This document shows positions 26,158-37,689 of a stretch of 64,000 nucleotides of DNA, one piece after another (within the stretch, counting starts at the first letter, position 1; each line of letters starts with the position of its first letter). Below the pieces are notes generated by a model that worked only from the letters and a program-made list of their open reading frames with translations, was not told the origin of the DNA and did no database searches. The DNA comes from Dastarcus helophoroides (lineage: Eukaryota; Arthropoda; Insecta; Coleoptera; Bothrideridae), in assembly GCA_028583605.1 (NCBI GenBank), contig CM053333.1:14798638-14862637 (forward strand). Direction: 5' to 3'. A program made the position numbers and the translations under genes.

Positions 26158-26214
26158 AACAAATGTTTTCTATCTTCTTCTAAGGACTTATTGAACGACC
26201 CTCGTCGTTAGCTA

Positions 26215-27285
26215 ACGTAAACTTGAAATTTTGAGAAACATATTAAAATTTTTATATAAAAATTATAGCAAAAAATTCGTGATTGCAATCGAAGTTTAAA
26301 TTATGTAGAAAAAGTTTAAATTTTCGAAAAATTGTGGATTAATAAACAAAAACGAAAAAAAGATAAACGAAGTTTCGAAAATAAACCCAACATTTCTACA
26401 AAAAGTCAAAACTTTGAATTTATAAGCGAAGACCTAAGAAAAAATAAAATCAAAATTGAAATAGAAATTTTGACAATAAAAATCGAAGTTTGCAATTAGT
26501 TAATACAAATTTTTGAACTTTTGAATTTACAATTAAAATTTTTCTCAAAACTAAAAACATAGAGTAAACTGAGAAATGTAAAAAAAAAGCTGACCTTCCG
26601 AAAAAAAAAATATTCGAAGAATTTAAAAGAATCTCAAGTTTAAACCTAAAATTTTGAGAGAAATCAAAATTTTGTTATTACGGTCGAAATTTCATTTCAA
26701 TATTATTAGGATCCCTGAAGTACGAAATTTTTAGTTTATTTTAGTAATATTTTCGAAAAAACGATTAAAGATTGAAGTGCATTTTGTGAATAAAAAAACT
26801 TACAAAAACACAATAATAAAAAAGTTTTCTCGAAATTTCGATAAAAAACATTTCGGGTTAGAACTTCAAAAGCAATTGGAAAAATCTAAGACTTTGAGTT
26901 TAAATTCAAATTCTTAGAGAAAATGGTAAAAACTGAAAACGTGAATTATGAGAAAAAGATAAAATTTTGAGAGAAAAAATTCTCGTAATTTTGAAAAAAT
27001 GTGAACATCCTAATTTTAAAGCAGAACGTTCGAGAGAAAAATAACGGAATTATTAGAAAAAACTCTCTTGAGTTGGAATCGAAATTGCGGTTTTAAGTTT
27101 ACAAGTTAAAGAAAAGTAAAAATCTCTAGGAAAAAGCAAAAAAAAGACAAAAAAAAACTGAAAATTTTAATAAAGTGAAAAATTGAGGGAAGAAAATAAC
27201 AATAATTAAAAGTGTAAAATTTGAAAAAGTCGAAGTCATAATTACAAAGCAACTAGATTTTCGGGTTTCCACTTAAAATTAAAAA
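26215..27285. repeat. Decayed minisatellite, A-rich strand on plus
   Basis: Units such as AAAAGTCGAAATTTTGAGA and AAACTTCGA, heavily mutated. Confidence 0.7.
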
Positions 27286-27292
27286 AAACTTG

Positions 27293-27701
27293 TCTAATCT
27301 AGTATTAAAACAGAATTTATCTGTCCGCCTGTCGACTAGGCTTTTGTCCGGGCTAATCTCAGAAAGTCCTAAATCGATTTTAATGAAACTTTTACGAAAA
27401 TGTAGAATATTTTCAGGGGTGCCTTTTAGGTTATTTTTATTTTACTAAAACTCAACCTTTTACTTCTAAGCATTCATTTTTCAATTTTGATTGAGGTTGC
27501 AACACAGAACATACAAAAGAGAAACCAATTCGTAATGTTTATGGCTAATATAATATGGCGCACCACCTACAATTCTAGAGGGTTCTAAAATAGGGAGCGA
27601 GAACCTTTGATCCAATTGTTCTATTAAAATCAAATGAGAAATCATTTTATTTGGAAATATGACGTTATTGGCCTTGCGCAAAGTCGGCGTGGGTCAGCTA
27701 G
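27293..27701 (+). mobile_element. Short non-autonomous Helitron
   Basis: The left end begins TCTAATCTAG and is followed by CTGTCCGCCTGTCGACTAGG, then GGGCTAATCTCAGAAAGTCC and TTTTAATGAAACTTTTA, the usual start of insect Helitrons. The right end has a small GC-rich hairpin (GCCTTGCGCAAAGTCGGC, 27671-27687) followed by GTGGGTCAGCTAG and then T. CTAG-T after a hairpin is the Helitron 3' signature. No target duplication is expected. At 409 bp it carries no gene. The 5' end is less certain than the 3' end. Confidence 0.75.
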
Positions 27702-27719
27702 TATAACATAAAATAATTG

Positions 27720-28500
27720 GAGAAAAATGTCCAAATTTCAAAATTAAAGTTGAAATTTTGACACAGTCAAAATTTCCAGAAAAGTTGATGAGTTAAGAAA
27801 AAAATTGAGAAAAATAGACATTGAAAGTATAATTTATAAATTTTGACGAAAAAGTAGGAATTTAAAAAAAAATACTCCAAATTAAGTAAACAAATCTCGA
27901 GAAAGAGCCTAAATGAGATTAAACTACATATAATCATGGAAAAAATAGTTAAAATAACCACCAGTCGAAATGTCGAGTTTAATATTAAAAATCTAGGAAA
28001 AAAGTAAAATTCGAAAATTAAACTTGGAATTTTGGGGAAAAAGTAGTGAAATGTAAAAAACTCCGAATTCAAACGAAAAACTAAATCTGAAAAACAAAAA
28101 ATCAAAATTTTGAGATTAAGGTTAAAACTAAAAAAAAGAAGCGTTAACTTTATGGCTGAAACTTTTTTCGAAATTCTGAGAAAACAAACTGACATTTTAA
28201 GGAATTTGAAAAACAAATCAACATTTCTAGAAAAGAAAATGGTAATTTTGAGATTATCGAAATTTTGGCAAAAGAAAGCAAAAATTGTAACGGGAAACGT
28301 AAAAAAAGATCAAGATGTTAAAAGGAATTTTGACATTTTGAAAAAAAACATCGAATCTTCCAGATTAGAAATTGGAAAGAATATCCGAACACCCAAATGT
28401 TAGGGTTTAAACTTTGAGGATAAAAATAAACTTAGGAGTTTAAAATCTAAAGGAGAAAATTAAAGTATTTAAAAAAAAGGCCCAAATATGAAGTTCAAAA
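27720..28500. repeat. Decayed minisatellite, A-rich strand on plus
   Basis: GAAATTTTGA and AAAAAGTCG-type units. The open frame at 27767-28216 on minus is Phe/Leu/Ser-rich array translation, not a gene. Confidence 0.7.
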
Positions 28501-28504
28501 CTTA

Positions 28505-28785
28505 AGGAAAGAAATTAAAGTTAGATTTTTCCGAAAATTCTCGCAAATCTTATCTATTTGGAATTCGAAAGGGCGCTCGAAGTCTCCTTAGTTTCCCCTT
28601 GGCTACATGCCTGTATGGATGTTGGCGAGGGAGTGAATACTACGTTAACCTAAAATATTGTTTTTGTCGTTCTTTTCAAATTAAAAAGTGAAATTTTTCG
28701 AAAATATGTTTCATAACTGGTTGAAAATTTTTATAGTTAACGACCTGCGTGTTAGACATGCAATACAACACTACTCTCGACTCGA
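28505..28785 (+). repeat. Interspersed repeat, copy B (partner at 480-822)
   Basis: Shares the ordered blocks described for copy A: AAAGTTAGATTTTTCCGAAA, CGAAGTCTCCTTAGT, GGCTACATGCC, and finally CCTGCGTGTTAGACATGCAA. A 172-bp MITE abuts its right end. Confidence 0.6.
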
Positions 28786-28789
28786 TACT

Positions 28790-28960
28790 TAGGGGCGGAT
28801 TTAAGGGTGTGCAACTAATGTTCGAAGATATTTTGAGCACAAGATTTCTTTTGGCCATATAGTTTTTTAAATGCTTAGTGAAATTTTCGTAGTGTAAAGA
28901 TATTCAGGAGCTCCCACCAGTCAGTAGCACAGGGCCCAGATTAAAGTTAATCCGACCCTG
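28790..28960. mobile_element. Short MITE, family of the 35.4-kb copy
   Basis: The left end reads TAGGGGCGGATTTAAGGG, followed by TGTGCAACT. The right end reads GTTAATCCGACCCTG. The same ends occur at 35383-35554 and the length is nearly the same. Flanking 8-mers do not match well here, so this may be an older copy. Confidence 0.65.
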
Positions 28961-30040
28961 TGTGAACTTGATTGACTAATAAAAAATAGAGGCTTAATTA
29001 GATTATTTGTGCACCTTATATCGGTTTTAAAAACAAAATCTTTTCAGGTGTAGTAAATATGTTAGTAAATTCACATTCAGTAATTTGGTTTATAAAAAAA
29101 TTATCAACTTACCTGCCACTACTTCAGCCCTTCATCATCATCTATATGTAGAATTAAAAATAGCTGAATTCTTCCAAGGGATAATTAGTTAAGACAACCT
29201 TGAAAGATCATATCTGAAGTTATTTCATAAATGCGGGAAAATAGACGTAAATAACATAAAATTAAACTGCTAAATCGTTAACCATTAAGCTGAAAAATTG
29301 TTGTTGCGATAACGAACTTATTAAGATTTTTTTAAACATTGTTTTTTACAACCGTTTGCAATAATATCTATTTTAGAAACGTAGTGTGTTCTAATTCTTT
29401 TGTTTTTTACTACTTCGTATAAGATATTTTCACAATAGAAAATTTTTCCTTAACCTATTATTTCAATCTTAATTAAACTAATAGCAATGTGCTGAAAATG
29501 TTCAATGCCTTTTGGTGCCATTGTCTTAAAGTTAGGAAAGTATTTTTTGTTAAATAGTCCAGTTAGAACACCTCTTACGAATAAGAGTTCGCCTTTTCCG
29601 AAGATTATGGTTGAGGTGTCATGGCTCCAGAAACCTTCTGAAAAATTCAAGTGGTGCCCAAAAAAATTTCAAAAGTTATAGACATCATTGGGCTCTCAAT
29701 AACTTCCCTTTTCCTGATCTATCTGTTACACAAAATTCGTTCAATTAACTTGGAGCCGTCATCATCACAGACAAGTTCCTAGGAGCACCACTAAAATCTT
29801 GTTTGGTTAATCTGGATCTTCATGATTTGGGTAAAAAATGCAACATTTTACTACTAAAAAAAAGTCTTTCGCCCAATACATTTTATCATTTTAAAGAGAC
29901 AATTGGTCCTGCTTGCCGCGCTCCTCTAAAAGGCGTTTACTGCCCAGGCCCATAGCTAGATGGGAGTCATTCTGGAAGAAAATAATACCACTGATCTATA
30001 CCTAAATAAACATAAACCATTATTTAATGATAATTGTAAA
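28961..30040. other. Intergenic DNA, nothing firm
   Basis: No gene recognised. CAGGCCCATAGCTAGATGGG at about 29946 resembles a transposon end without a partner. Confidence 0.4.
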
Positions 30041-30227
30041 CTTTTTTAACATCGATGTTAACAGTAAAAATCAATAAGAAAACAATTGCAAACATTTAAA
30101 ATTTCATAAAATATCGACAAAAATTGAAATTCCAGAAGACTAAAAAACGTTGTTCAATTCAGAGATTTTCCTCGAAACGATACCATTCACCTTGAAATTG
30201 AAAAAAAAACCTAATTTTTCCCAACAC

Positions 30228-30342
30228 TGAAATACAAATCTCTCCGAAGATGATAGCTTGGCTATCGAAACGCGTTAGAGCAACCTTTGTTGTGTTTTTT
30301 AATCTTTCTTGGTTTCAGGGGACAACATTTGTATTTCAATTT
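30228..30342 (+). repeat. Penelope-type pseudo-LTR fragment with hammerhead-like motif
   Basis: CTGAAATACAAATC, then CTCCGAAGATGATAGC, then TTGGCTATCGAAACGCG. GATAGC (30252-30257) and GCTATC (30261-30266) pair around a 3-base loop directly before GAAAC, as stem II does in hammerhead motifs. The 5' core reads AAGATGA rather than CTGATGA, so cleavage activity is doubtful. CAACCTTTGTTGTG and TTTCAGGGGACAACATTTG follow, shared with copies at 31861 and 41600. Assignment to Penelope-like elements rests on memory of such motifs in that class. Confidence 0.55.
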
Positions 30343-31860
30343 TGCAACATTTTAATATTTTACAGACATTTAAGTATTTCACTAATGAAACAGATTTTAA
30401 AAAATTTGGACCCTACCAACAAAATTTTTTCTTTAATTTTGAATTTCTATTCAAAACTGGACTTGTAAATTTAAACTCATAATATAGACTTGATAATATT
30501 AATCTATTCTTAAAATTTTGACTTTAATCTCGAAATATTCCCTTTAAATTTGCAATTTCAGTCTTATTTCGAAATATGATTATTCAATCAAAATTTCTTT
30601 TATTTTTGAAACTTCAATTTAATTTAGGAAGTGTAAATTTAGTTTTGTTAGGGAATTCAGAGACAAAATCGAAAGTTTGATTTTTTAGTCAGAAAATTCG
30701 ACTCTGAAGTTGCTTTGAGTAAAAGAATTCAGATTCGAAAACGTGATTTTAAAATAAAAAAAGTAAAAATGCCTGAAAACTTGTAATTTATTTACGAACT
30801 ATCGAAACTACCATATATAGTTTCAACTCAAAATTTTCAATTTTTCATTGTTTAAGCCATTTTATATTTCCCTAAAATTCTGATTTTCTTCATCAAAATT
30901 TTAATTTTCCTTTGAAAATTTCGTTTCTATTTTGGGTAGTAACACTTACATTTCCAAACTTAAAATTTAATGTCGAAAATTCCAATTTAGATTTTAAATT
31001 TTAGAAAAAAAATTATGGAATTCAAATACAAAGTTTGATTTTAAAGCCAAGAAATTCGACTATGAAGTAGAAAATTTAAGTAATAAATTAAAATTTGAAA
31101 CCACTAATTCAGAAAAAAAGTAACCACATTTCTAGTTTTTCAATTTTTTCAACGTTCTAAGTTTTCCCAAAATTTTGATTATTTTATCGAAATTTCGACA
31201 GTAAAACTTCCACCTTATTATCGCAATTTCATGGACAAATTTCAACATTTGGGTTTGAATTTGAAAAAATTCGACTTAAAGTCAACTTTCTAGGTAAAAA
31301 ATTAAACTTTTAAATTTAATTTTCGAATTTCTAGAAAAAGTTGGAGACCACCAAAAACAGTTCGCAATTAAAAAATATTTAAATGTTGAGTGTTGGTTGG
31401 AAATTTCATTTTTCGAATTGTTTTTAATTTTGAATTTTTCGTGAAAAAGTAGAAACATTCAGCATTGAAATTGAAATTTTTTATGAGAAGTAAAAACTTG
31501 AGCTTCAAATTTCACAAACAAAGCAGAAATTCTAGGAAAAATTAGAGATTATTTTAAAATAAATAATAAAATTATTTATTTTATTGTTTTCTCGAAATCA
31601 ATTATTTCTTAAAATTTCTAATTTCATTCGAAAGATAAAATTTAAACTGGTTCCTTTTTAAACACCGAACTTTCCTTGAAATTTAGATTTTTATCTCTAA
31701 ATTTCGACTCTTTGTTTTAGAAATGCGACTTTGTCAATATTTTAAGTAAAAAAATCGGAAATGAAAAAATGTCTAAAAAATTTATTTTTTTCTGAAATTT
31801 TCGGTGTAAACTAAAATATCTGAATTTTTGAAAATTTAAAAAAATTGTATTTACTTTAAA

Positions 31861-32084
31861 AATTGAAATACAAATCTAGTCCCCTGAAACCAAGAAAGAT
31901 TAAAAAACGCAACAAAGGTTGCTCTAATGCGTTTTGATAGCCAGATAGCTTCAGAGAGATACTGTATATCGAAACGAGTTGGCGCAACCTTTGTTGTGTT
32001 CTTTAATCTTTCTTAGTTTTAGGGGACAAGATTTGTATTTCAATTTTTGAAGATAACCAAGGACCAGTCCGTTCTACCAAAATG
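31861..32084. repeat. Head-to-head palindrome of the same Penelope-type repeat
   Basis: The left arm (31861-31962) is the reverse complement of the repeat at 30228. The right arm (31965-32084) is the forward form, starting ATATCGAAACGAG and ending TTGTATTTCAATTTTTGAAG plus AACCAAGGACCAGTCC. The arms are about 100 bp each and could form a long hairpin. Confidence 0.65.
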
Positions 32085-33084
32085 TGTATAATTTTTTCTC
32101 TGAATTTGATTTTAATTACAAAAATGCGATTTTATTTCTGAATCAAGATATTTTCTTGGAAATTTCGACATTAATTACATAGTTTTTACTTCATAATTAA
32201 ATGCAATAATAAGGTCAGTGTGTTTATGAATTCGAAAAATCAAAATTTTGAAATTTAAGCTACAAATTTCGGCAAAAAGTAAAGTTTATAAAAAAAGATC
32301 AATGTCTGTTTATTTCAATTTTATTTTAAATTTCGAAACTTCTTTTTCCAAAATTTCGGCTTGTTCAAAACTGACTTCTCAACATTTTCATGTTTTTCAA
32401 AACTTTTATTTATTTGAAAGGTTCGACCTTTTTGAAAATCTGGACCTTCAACATTTCAGAAATTCAGATTTTGTTCGAAAGTTTCGATTTTTTTAAAAAT
32501 TTCAATTGAATCGATAATTTCGAAATTTTTTCAACATTTCGATTCTCTTTAAAATTAGGACATTTTTTAAAATGTTAACTTTTTTGATAGCTGTAGTTTT
32601 CAACTTTTTTAGGTTTGACAATTTTCAAAATTTCGAATTTTTTTAAAAGCCTTGACTGTTCAAAATTTAAATTTATTTAAGCTAAACTTAAAAAAATGTC
32701 GACTTTTGCAAATTTTGATTTTTTCAAAGCTCGACATTTCTTCATAATGCACTCCTTTTTGAGGTTTTCGATTAATTTTCAAAATTTTTACTTTTGTATT
32801 ATTATTTTTCGAGAATTTTAAATGTTTGTTAAAATTTTACATTTTTCAAAATTTTGACTTCAAAACTTTGGCTTTTAAAAATATCGACCTCTCTTCAAAA
32901 TTTTATATTCCCAAATTTTCATTTTTTCTAAAATTTGAAATTTCTTTTTTTTTTAAATTAAACTTTAAAAAAAATGTCGACTCTTTTTGCAAACTTCGAT
33001 TTTTTCAAAGCTCAAAATTTCTTCAAAACATGGTCCTTTTTGGAGATTTTCGATTATTTTTCAAAATTTTTAGTTATTTTGCTA

Positions 33085-33118
33085 TTATATATTATATTAT
33101 TATATTATATATTATTTA
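33085..33118. repeat. TTATA microsatellite
   Basis: Runs of TATTATATTATATT inside the minisatellite block. Confidence 0.7.
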
Positions 33119-34329
33119 GCTATTTTTTGAGACTTTTAAATGTTTGTTAAAATGTTCACATTTTTAAAAATTTTGACTTTAAAATTTCGGCGTTTATAAT
33201 TTTCGACCCTTTTTCAAAATTTATCCATTTTTTAAAATTGAAATTTTTTACAAAATTTTGAAAATTTTAATTTTTTTTCAAAATTTTCGAAAATTTGATT
33301 TTTTTCAAAATTTTCGATTTACCTGTTTTGAAATTTTCGTTTTTTAAATCTCGAATTTTTTTGAAAATTGTTTCATTTATTAGATTGGATGAGATTTTTA
33401 AATTTTTCCAAAGTTTCCCTCTTCTTGAGTGTTGTGACCATTTTTTGATATTTCAGCTTCTTAAAATTATACTTTTTTTTTCCAAATTTCGACTTGTTAA
33501 AAATTATTACCTTGTTTTTTTTTAAAAAAAATTCTAACTTTCTACGAAAATTTTGACATTTCTCAAAATTGTGCATTAAAATTTTTATTTTTTTTATTCT
33601 TCGCTTTTTTTTTGAAAATTTCGTTTTCAAAAAATTTCAACATTTTTTCAAAATTTTTGGTTCTTTAAATTGTTTTAAAAATTTTGTTTTTTTTTAAATT
33701 CGAATTTTTTAAAAGTGAGTCTTTTTTAGGTTTTTGAATATTTTTTTAGAAAATTTTGAATTTCTTTCAAACTTTCACCTTTTCTTGTGATTTTTGACTA
33801 TTTCCTCAATATTTCGACTTTTTAAAAATCAGATACAAATTTTTTCAAGCTTCAGTTTTTTTGAAAATTTTGTTTTTTGTTAATTTTTTTTAAAATTTTC
33901 GACATTCTTCAAAATTTCGACTTCTTTAAAATTTTTCAATTTATCAAAAATTTTAACTCTTTAAAATTATAAAATTTCGACTTCTCTAAAAATTGAGAAT
34001 TTTAGAAAATTTTGAATTTCTTTCAAACTTCCACCTTTTCTTGTGATTTTTGACTATTTTCTCAATATTTCGACTTTTTAAAAATTAGATACAACTTTTT
34101 TCAAGCTTCAGTTTTTTTGAAAATTTTGATTTTTGTTAATTTTTTTTACGAAAATTTTCGACATTCTTTAAAATTTCGTCTTCTTTAAAATTTTCTAATT
34201 TATCAAAAATTTTAACTCTTTAAAATTATAAAATTTCGATATTTTTCAACATTAAGATTTTTTTTTTAGGATTTCAACTTTTTTGAAAGTTTTGACTTAT
34301 TTTAACTGTCAGCTTTGATTCGAATTTTC

Positions 34330-34394
34330 GACTTTTATTGGAAAAACCCTAAATCCGGGGAGACGCAACACAAAAAAAAGTTGGGAACCTCTAG
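34330..34394 (-). repeat. hAT-like MITE end, family of the 52.1-kb element
   Basis: The reverse complement reads CTAGAGGTTCCCAAC followed by TTTTTTTTGTGTTGCGTCTC. It matches the left end of the MITE at 52138 in order and spacing. It closes the long array. The opposite end was not found. Confidence 0.55.
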
Positions 34395-35374
34395 TTAATA
34401 AGATTATTTGAATTTAAATGTCGAAACAATTTTATACTTATATTTTTTAAAAATAAATGCAATTAAGTTCATAAATACTTAGATTAGAGCTTTAGTTAAA
34501 AGCTCAATTTACTGATTATTTAATGAAGTCTAAGAATACCTGAAGGTGTTTTTGCTGTATTCTTAATAGTTTACAAAAAAAAATAATAAACATAAGAAAT
34601 AAATAAAATGACAAACGTAAAAACTGAGAATATTTGAAATTGTATAATAAAATTCGGTTGCATTAAATAATCAAATAAAATGGAAACGATTTTTGTTCAG
34701 AACACGAAAGATCGTTCTCTAACGATCTTTCTACTCTACAAAGAGTTACAAATTGTTCCTCAATATTAAATTTTAGTGGCGAAAAATGAATTATTATTAA
34801 TTTAAAAATGCGTTTTTACACAATAGAAACTTTTAAAAAATGGAAATTCCTTTTAAATCCGTTGAAGAGTGAATTCCAGAAGTTTAAAAATTCCAGGAGT
34901 TACTTTAGAAATTTTAAATAGTATATTTAATAATTAAATGTGTAAGTTTGAAAATTTGCGGATTTTATTTGTTCATTCATGCATTTTCGTTTACGAAGTG
35001 TCTTGCTCTTCAAATTTTTAAAATATTCGCGAACAAAGAAATCCTTTTTTTTCTAAACTGTATACAATTTTTGTAATACTTTTGAGCACAATTGGATTAT
35101 TTTAAAAAGTTTTTAGATGCAAATAGAAAGTCGTGCCTATAAAATAAACTTTTTTCTTGTTTTTTAAAACACCACGGTCATGAGCATAAGGACGTTTTTT
35201 TGTGGTCGTCAAAATTTATTTTGTGGTCATAACATAATTTTTTTTTGGGTGCTAAAACATACTCAGGCGGTTGTAAAAACATTGGAAATTGGAAAACAAG
35301 GTTGGAAAATACTGGACTAGATTATAAAAGTTCAGTATCTAGTTTTTTCTACTTTCTACGATTGTATACGTATA
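34395..35374. other. AT-rich DNA, nothing recognised
   Basis: No gene, array or terminal repeat seen. A small palindrome around GATCGTTCTCTAACGATC lies near 34709-34728. Confidence 0.4.
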
Positions 35375-35382
35375 CCTACCTG

Positions 35383-35554
35383 CAGGGGCGGATTTAAGAT
35401 TGTGCAACTGTACAGAGGCCCCACAAAAAATTGATGACTTTTATTTTGTTACCACAAATATTTTAAATACGGAGAGATTTTAATATTATTATGAACACAC
35501 TACAGAAAGTTTTTCTATTTCGCAGGGGCCCCCACCAACGTTAATCCGCCCCTG
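35383..35554. mobile_element. 172-bp MITE with hAT-type ends
   Basis: The left end reads CAGGGGCGGATTTAAGATTG. The right end reads GTTAATCCGCCCCTG, which pairs with CAGGGGCGGATTTAA. Flanking 8-mers CCTACCTG (35375-35382) and TATACCTG (35555-35562) share the last six bases. The left flank looks like TATACCTG with an extra ACCT, so this is probably a true target duplication. Confidence 0.78.
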
Positions 35555-35562
35555 TATACCTG

Positions 35563-36039
35563 CACCACTTCCTTAATATATGGACGAAGTTGTACTTACT
35601 GAATTTTAACATATGAGGGCAACATCCCAGCACAGCTCAGTTCATTAGGACAATCGTTGAGTAATTAGACTAGAAATAAATTTTCTGAGACACACCGTAT
35701 GCGCATCATGAATTTCGTATTACACATTAAATATTTAGCGTCTATTTTTACAGCACAACACTGAAACATAAATCCTGGTTACAGGAACTATTTCTGTCGT
35801 TTGGATAATGCCCAATATTTTTATATTTGTATCAACACATCATGCATGATTAGATATTACCTTGACAAAAATAAATGAATTTACAATAACAATAGAAATG
35901 AGCGCGTTACAGATGTAGATCGTTGAAGAAATCCAGCGTTGAAGATTGCAACTGTTCAATATTTCAGACTGAATACTAATTTCCTTTTGATTCAACCACA
36001 TGATAATATTTTTTTTTAACTGGTTCAAAGCGGTTAAGT
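35563..36039. other. Intergenic DNA, nothing recognised
   Basis: No recognisable gene. The open frame at 35840-36028 on minus has no domain I know. Confidence 0.4.
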
Positions 36040-36800
36040 TAAATTACATCACTGAACTTAAGGGAAGGTTATTTTTTGTGATTTTTTCATTTGAGTTTCT
36101 TCCAGACACTTAGACATAATACTCCAGCAGTACTCAGCTATCATGTGGTCATCCCATCGACTCCGGTACCTCTCCTCCATCTTTTTTAGGTTGTGATAAA
36201 TTCGCCCCCTTTTCTCTCTTGTCTAGTAAGTTTCCAGTCATTTGACTAGTAGTTCAAGAGACCTATTTTTAGTAAAAAAACCAAGACAAAAAACATTACT
36301 TTATGAGTAAAAAATGGAAGAAATTCTTGTACGACAACATGTAATGATAAGGTGAATTCCTTTAAGTCTGGATGCCAATATTTCGATCTTTTTTTCTAAG
36401 GTCGAGGTCTCTGATAATGGTCACTTAAAGCATTTTCAGTAAAAAGTAAGGGTTTTGACAACGTATCTTCAGAATGATCACTTTTTTCGTCAATACGAAC
36501 TTAAATAGTATCAAATGCACTACATTCTATCTGAAAGACCATACAAGCTACGAAAAGTTGGAACAGGAAAGCCTTCTGAATAAGAATCAAGTTTTTTTAC
36601 CAGATACTAGATCGAGATGGGTCATTTTTTTGGGTTAACACCATATAGCTTGACTAAAAAAAATAACAGTCATCACGGTAAATCATAGGCACATCGAACT
36701 TCAACAGACTTCTTTTACTATTCGTTCATTGCCTTAAATGTCCATTATAGATTCTGCAAACATTGTTTGGAATCCATGGTTTATCAGCTCTTCGATTTTC
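36040..36800 (-). pseudogene. Decayed relic of a large uncharacterised arthropod protein family
   Basis: The minus strand gives coding-like blocks in different frames: a CKICR block near 36725-36740, then DDCYFFLVKLYGVNPKK near 36640-36690, EGFPVPTFRSL near 36555, a LEKKIEILASRLKE block near 36380, QEFLPFFTHKVMFFV near 36300, and SNDWKL near 36235. It ends with MEERYRSRWDDHMIAEYCWS at 36121-36180. From memory, these blocks occur in this order in a family of uncharacterised proteins that is multicopy in insects and behaves like a mobile element. Here the conserved part between SNDWKL and MEERY is missing and there are many stops. Function unknown. Confidence 0.6.
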
Positions 36801-37151
36801 AAGATAAGGTAAGGGAAATATGCATTTGTCACAAGTTTAGTTATTGGTTTTCGAATTTTTTTCACACCATACTTGCCACAAACGCATCACAAAAGAACAA
36901 ACTTTTTTAATTGAACAAAGAAGAAAAACAAATTGTTTAAATGGCCACCGAAAAGATAATGGGTAGGTTAAAAACTGTACGTACCTTTTAATGTTACTGG
37001 AAGTAGTGCTAATGCTACACACTTTACGTTCAAATTACATTTGGATCTCGGCGGCACCATTTTTTTTAATTTTGTAGACCTGTACAATATAATAAAAGCT
37101 GCATGACGTCAAATATTTTTTCTTGCTTTCCTTAAGTATTCCGAAAAATTA
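36801..37151. other. Intergenic DNA, nothing recognised
   Basis: No supportable gene. Confidence 0.4.
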
Positions 37152-37153
37152 TA

Positions 37154-37428
37154 TAGTGTGGAAAAGCCAAATGAAATAAAGTCAATATCTCAGTTGTTGT
37201 ACATATTTATGAAAAATCCCGAGACAGGTCAATTTTGGATAATAAGATGACATTCTGCATTGCAAACATTTCATTGCTAGATGGAACCCCTTTCGAGTTA
37301 CCGTTTCAACCCCTAAATTTTTTAATTGGAAGTAGGGGCTCATTTGAAAGTTCTTTTCATTCTCTATTCAAGAATGTCATGGTTGCTACATTTTATTTAA
37401 AAAATAAACAATAAAAAAAATTATCAAC
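37154..37428 (+). repeat. Left long terminal inverted repeat
   Basis: Pairs with 38817-39080. Matching landmarks in order: CTCAGTTGTTGTAC, TTATGAAAAATC, GATGACATTCTGCAT, GTAGGGGCTCATTTGAAAG, GTCATGGTTGCTACATTTTA. Confidence 0.78.
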
Positions 37429-37689
37429 TAGATGAAATTTTCTGCAATAATAACTAATAACGGCTCGTCTGGTTCGTCCTCGATAATCATAAAGGGACGA
37501 AAAACAATTTCGATATCCTTTTTTGATTGTGTAAAAAAGGAAACGTAAAAACTTATCAACCTTATCATAGTCAATTGTACTTTTTGTGAAAAACATCCCA
37601 GTAACTTACTTAAACTGTAAGAGAATTAAACAATGGTCAGTATCGTGCTTCAGTTATCTTTTTGCACATTTTGAAATTTTAATGTGGGT

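Larger units (their letters stand above)
24439..26210 (+). mobile_element. Second mariner element, interrupted by a LINE fragment
   Basis: The left end reads AGGGTCGTGCAAGAAGTCCT from about 24443; the reverse complement of the right end reads AGGGTCGTTCAATAAGTCCT. These are good inverted repeats. A TA stands at 24439-24440; the right TA is not clear. Transposase codons are present on both sides of a 0.54-kb foreign segment (24900-25438). Terminal repeats and protein differ from the mariner at 8.5 kb, so this is a different family. Confidence 0.87.
30050..34330. repeat. Long minisatellite block with embedded Penelope-like pieces
   Basis: Over 4 kb of AAATTTCGAC/GTCGAAATTT units, mixed in strand to about 32.2 kb and then T-rich on plus. 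Internal near-duplicates (for example 33770-33960 and 34000-34230) show segmental amplification within the array. Open frames here are low-complexity translations. Confidence 0.75.

Noticed and set aside
32248..33630. Open frames of 76-97 codons rich in Phe, Lys and Leu (also at 3285, 14617, 22479, 27767, 48536, 49062, 57225)
   Set aside because: They are translations of the T-rich or A-rich minisatellite, appear on both strands, and lack domains or splice context.
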